From Alphaproteobacteria bacterium (lineage in GTDB: Bacteria > Pseudomonadota > Alphaproteobacteria > UBA8366), in the NCBI GenBank assembly GCA_018665505.1, contig JABJCS010000851.1, forward strand, positions 1-6,627: DNA of 6,627 bases, written 5' to 3'. The position numbers and the translations under genes are program-made. Below the pieces are notes generated by a model. That model was given only the letters and a program-made list of their open reading frames with translations, did not search any database and had not been told where the DNA came from. Shown one piece after another: positions 5,724 through 6,627 of this stretch (position 1 is the first letter of the stretch; the number at the start of each line of letters is the position of its first letter).

Positions 5724-6627
5724 CGATATGTCTCCATCGAAGCTTGCGCATCGGCCAGGACGAAATGCTCTTCTCCTAGATCATGCATGCGCACAGTGTT
5801 CTGCCCGTCGAACGCAAAGGGTTTCGGCCAGACCGTGGGATCGGAGATGCCACCACTGCCGAACGCGTCGAAATCGAGTTTGCGATCGAGATCGGGATAA
5901 GGCACCGCTGCCATCAGGGATCGCGTATAGTGATGGACCGGGTTTTTAAACAAGGCTTCGCGCGGAGCGATTTCCACAATTTGTCCCCGGCACATCACAG
6001 CGATGCGGTCCGCTACATAGTCCACGACCGCGAGATTGTGCGAGATGAACAAATAGGTCAGGCCGAGTTCCTTCTGCATGTCCTTGAACAGGTTCAGGAT
6101 CTGCGCCTGGATCGACACGTCGAGTGCGGAGACGGGCTCGTCGCAAATCAGCAAATCAGGTTTCAACGCCAAGGCGCGCGCGATGCCGATCCGCTGGCGC
6201 TGCCCGCCCGAAAAACTATGCGGATAGCGGCTAAGAAAACGCGGGTCGAGGCCGACCAGGCGCATCAACTCCTGCACGATCTCGCGCTGTTTTGCCGCGT
6301 CGCCAAACTCGTGAATAATCAACGGTTCGCGAATCACGTCAAAGACAGTCATGCGCGGATTCAACGATCCGAACGGGTCCTGGAACACCATTTGAATTTT
6401 GCGCCGGAAAGCCATCAATTCCTGGTCGTTGAGCTTCATAAGATCGACCGATGTCCCCCGGTCGTTATAGACGATCTCACCTTCGTCCGGCGTTATCGCG
6501 CGCATGACGAGCTTGCTCACAGACGTCTTGCCACTGCCGCTCTCGCCAACGAGACCGAAGCACTCCCCGCGCTTGATTTGGAAGCTGACATCATTGACTG
6601 CGGCCACGGTGACAGCGTCACCACCGC
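5720..6627 (-). CDS. OppF/DppF-type ABC transporter ATPase, 5' end outside window
   Basis: Cytoplasmic ATPase that powers the importer. Counting from GTG at 6607, all nucleotide-binding motifs are intact: Walker A GESGSGKT (21-28), Q-loop Gln76 in MVFQDPFGSLNP, signature SFSGGQRQR (131-139), Walker B LLICDE (152-157), D-loop SALD (160-163) and switch His190. The peptide-transporter C-terminal motif is present as NPVHHYTRSL (222-231), followed by about 65 residues to the stop. The frame stays open from GTG 6607 to the right edge (codons for GGDAVT), and the first strand of a normal ATPase would lie before that point, so the true start is outside. The C-terminal tail (PDLDRKLDFDAF onward) resembles tails I associate with two-domain fused ATPases of this class, so this may be the second half of such a protein. 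Its stop overlaps the binding-protein start by 4 bases. Confidence 0.94.
   Translation of the reverse strand, partial: GGDAVTVAAVNDVSFQIKRGECFGLVGESGSGKTSVSKLVMRAITPDEGEIVYNDRGTSVDLMKLNDQELMAFRRKIQMVFQDPFGSLNPRMTVFDVIREPLIIHEFGDAAKQREIVQELMRLVGLDPRFLSRYPHSFSGGQRQRIGIARALALKPDLLICDEPVSALDVSIQAQILNLFKDMQKELGLTYLFISHNLAVVDYVADRIAVMCRGQIVEIAPREALFKNPVHHYTRSLMAAVPYPDLDRKLDFDAFGSGGISDPTVWPKPFAFDGQNTVRMHDLGEEHFVLADAQASMETYR
5731..5736 (-). promoter_or_regulatory. Ribosome binding site of the solute-binding protein, inside the ATPase gene
   Basis: TGGAGA on the minus strand lies 7 bases before ATG 5723. It is built into the last codons of the ATPase gene (M-E-T-Y-R-stop), so the two genes are likely to be translationally coupled while the binding protein keeps a fair initiation site of its own. 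Confidence 0.65.

Noticed and set aside
6608..6622. GGTGAC-AGC-GTCACC inverted repeat at the right edge
   Set aside because: It lies in an open ATPase reading frame, has only a 3-base loop and no T-tract, so chance in GC-rich coding DNA is the simplest explanation.

Overview
The window reads as ordinary chromosomal DNA of a Gram-negative bacterium, most likely an alphaproteobacterium. The periplasmic binding protein has a signal peptide without a lipobox, DNA is moderately GC-rich, and the long binding protein and permease resemble forms I associate with Rhizobiales and related orders. The taxonomic call is an inference from family familiarity; no rRNA or marker gene is present.

Layout. (1) 1-710, minus strand: the N-terminal 236 codons of a GT-B type predicted glycosyltransferase (COG4671-like), cut by the left edge. 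(2) 711-875: a 165-base divergent intergenic region with a perfect GC hairpin, a 10-base palindrome and a short direct repeat. (3) 876-1598, plus strand: a stand-alone formyltransferase-fold protein with the Asn/His/Asp catalytic set. (4) 1599-6627, minus strand: a tightly packed ABC importer operon of the peptide/nickel (Opp/Dpp) class. It is transcribed right to left as ATPase (5' end outside the window), periplasmic binding protein, OppB-type permease and OppC-type permease.

How the parts work together. The importer genes form one transcription unit: ATPase/binding protein and OppB/OppC junctions are 4-base ATGA overlaps, and the 46-base gap between binding protein and OppB carries a good ribosome binding site. 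The binding protein captures a ligand in the periplasm, the two permeases form the channel and the ATPase drives uptake. A second ATPase domain is expected upstream of the window, either as a separate gene or fused to this one. Substrate cannot be read from sequence; peptide-like is the default. The glycosyltransferase and formyltransferase diverge from a shared control region and may belong to a surface-glycan or glycolipid pathway, but that link rests on position alone.

No RNA genes, CRISPR arrays, insertion sequences or attachment sites were found, and I see no clear sign of a novel system. The points most worth a second look are the divergent active-site loop of the formyltransferase, the cysteine-bearing periplasmic insert in the OppC-type permease, the abutting convergent stop codons at 1596-1601, and the structured divergent intergenic region.
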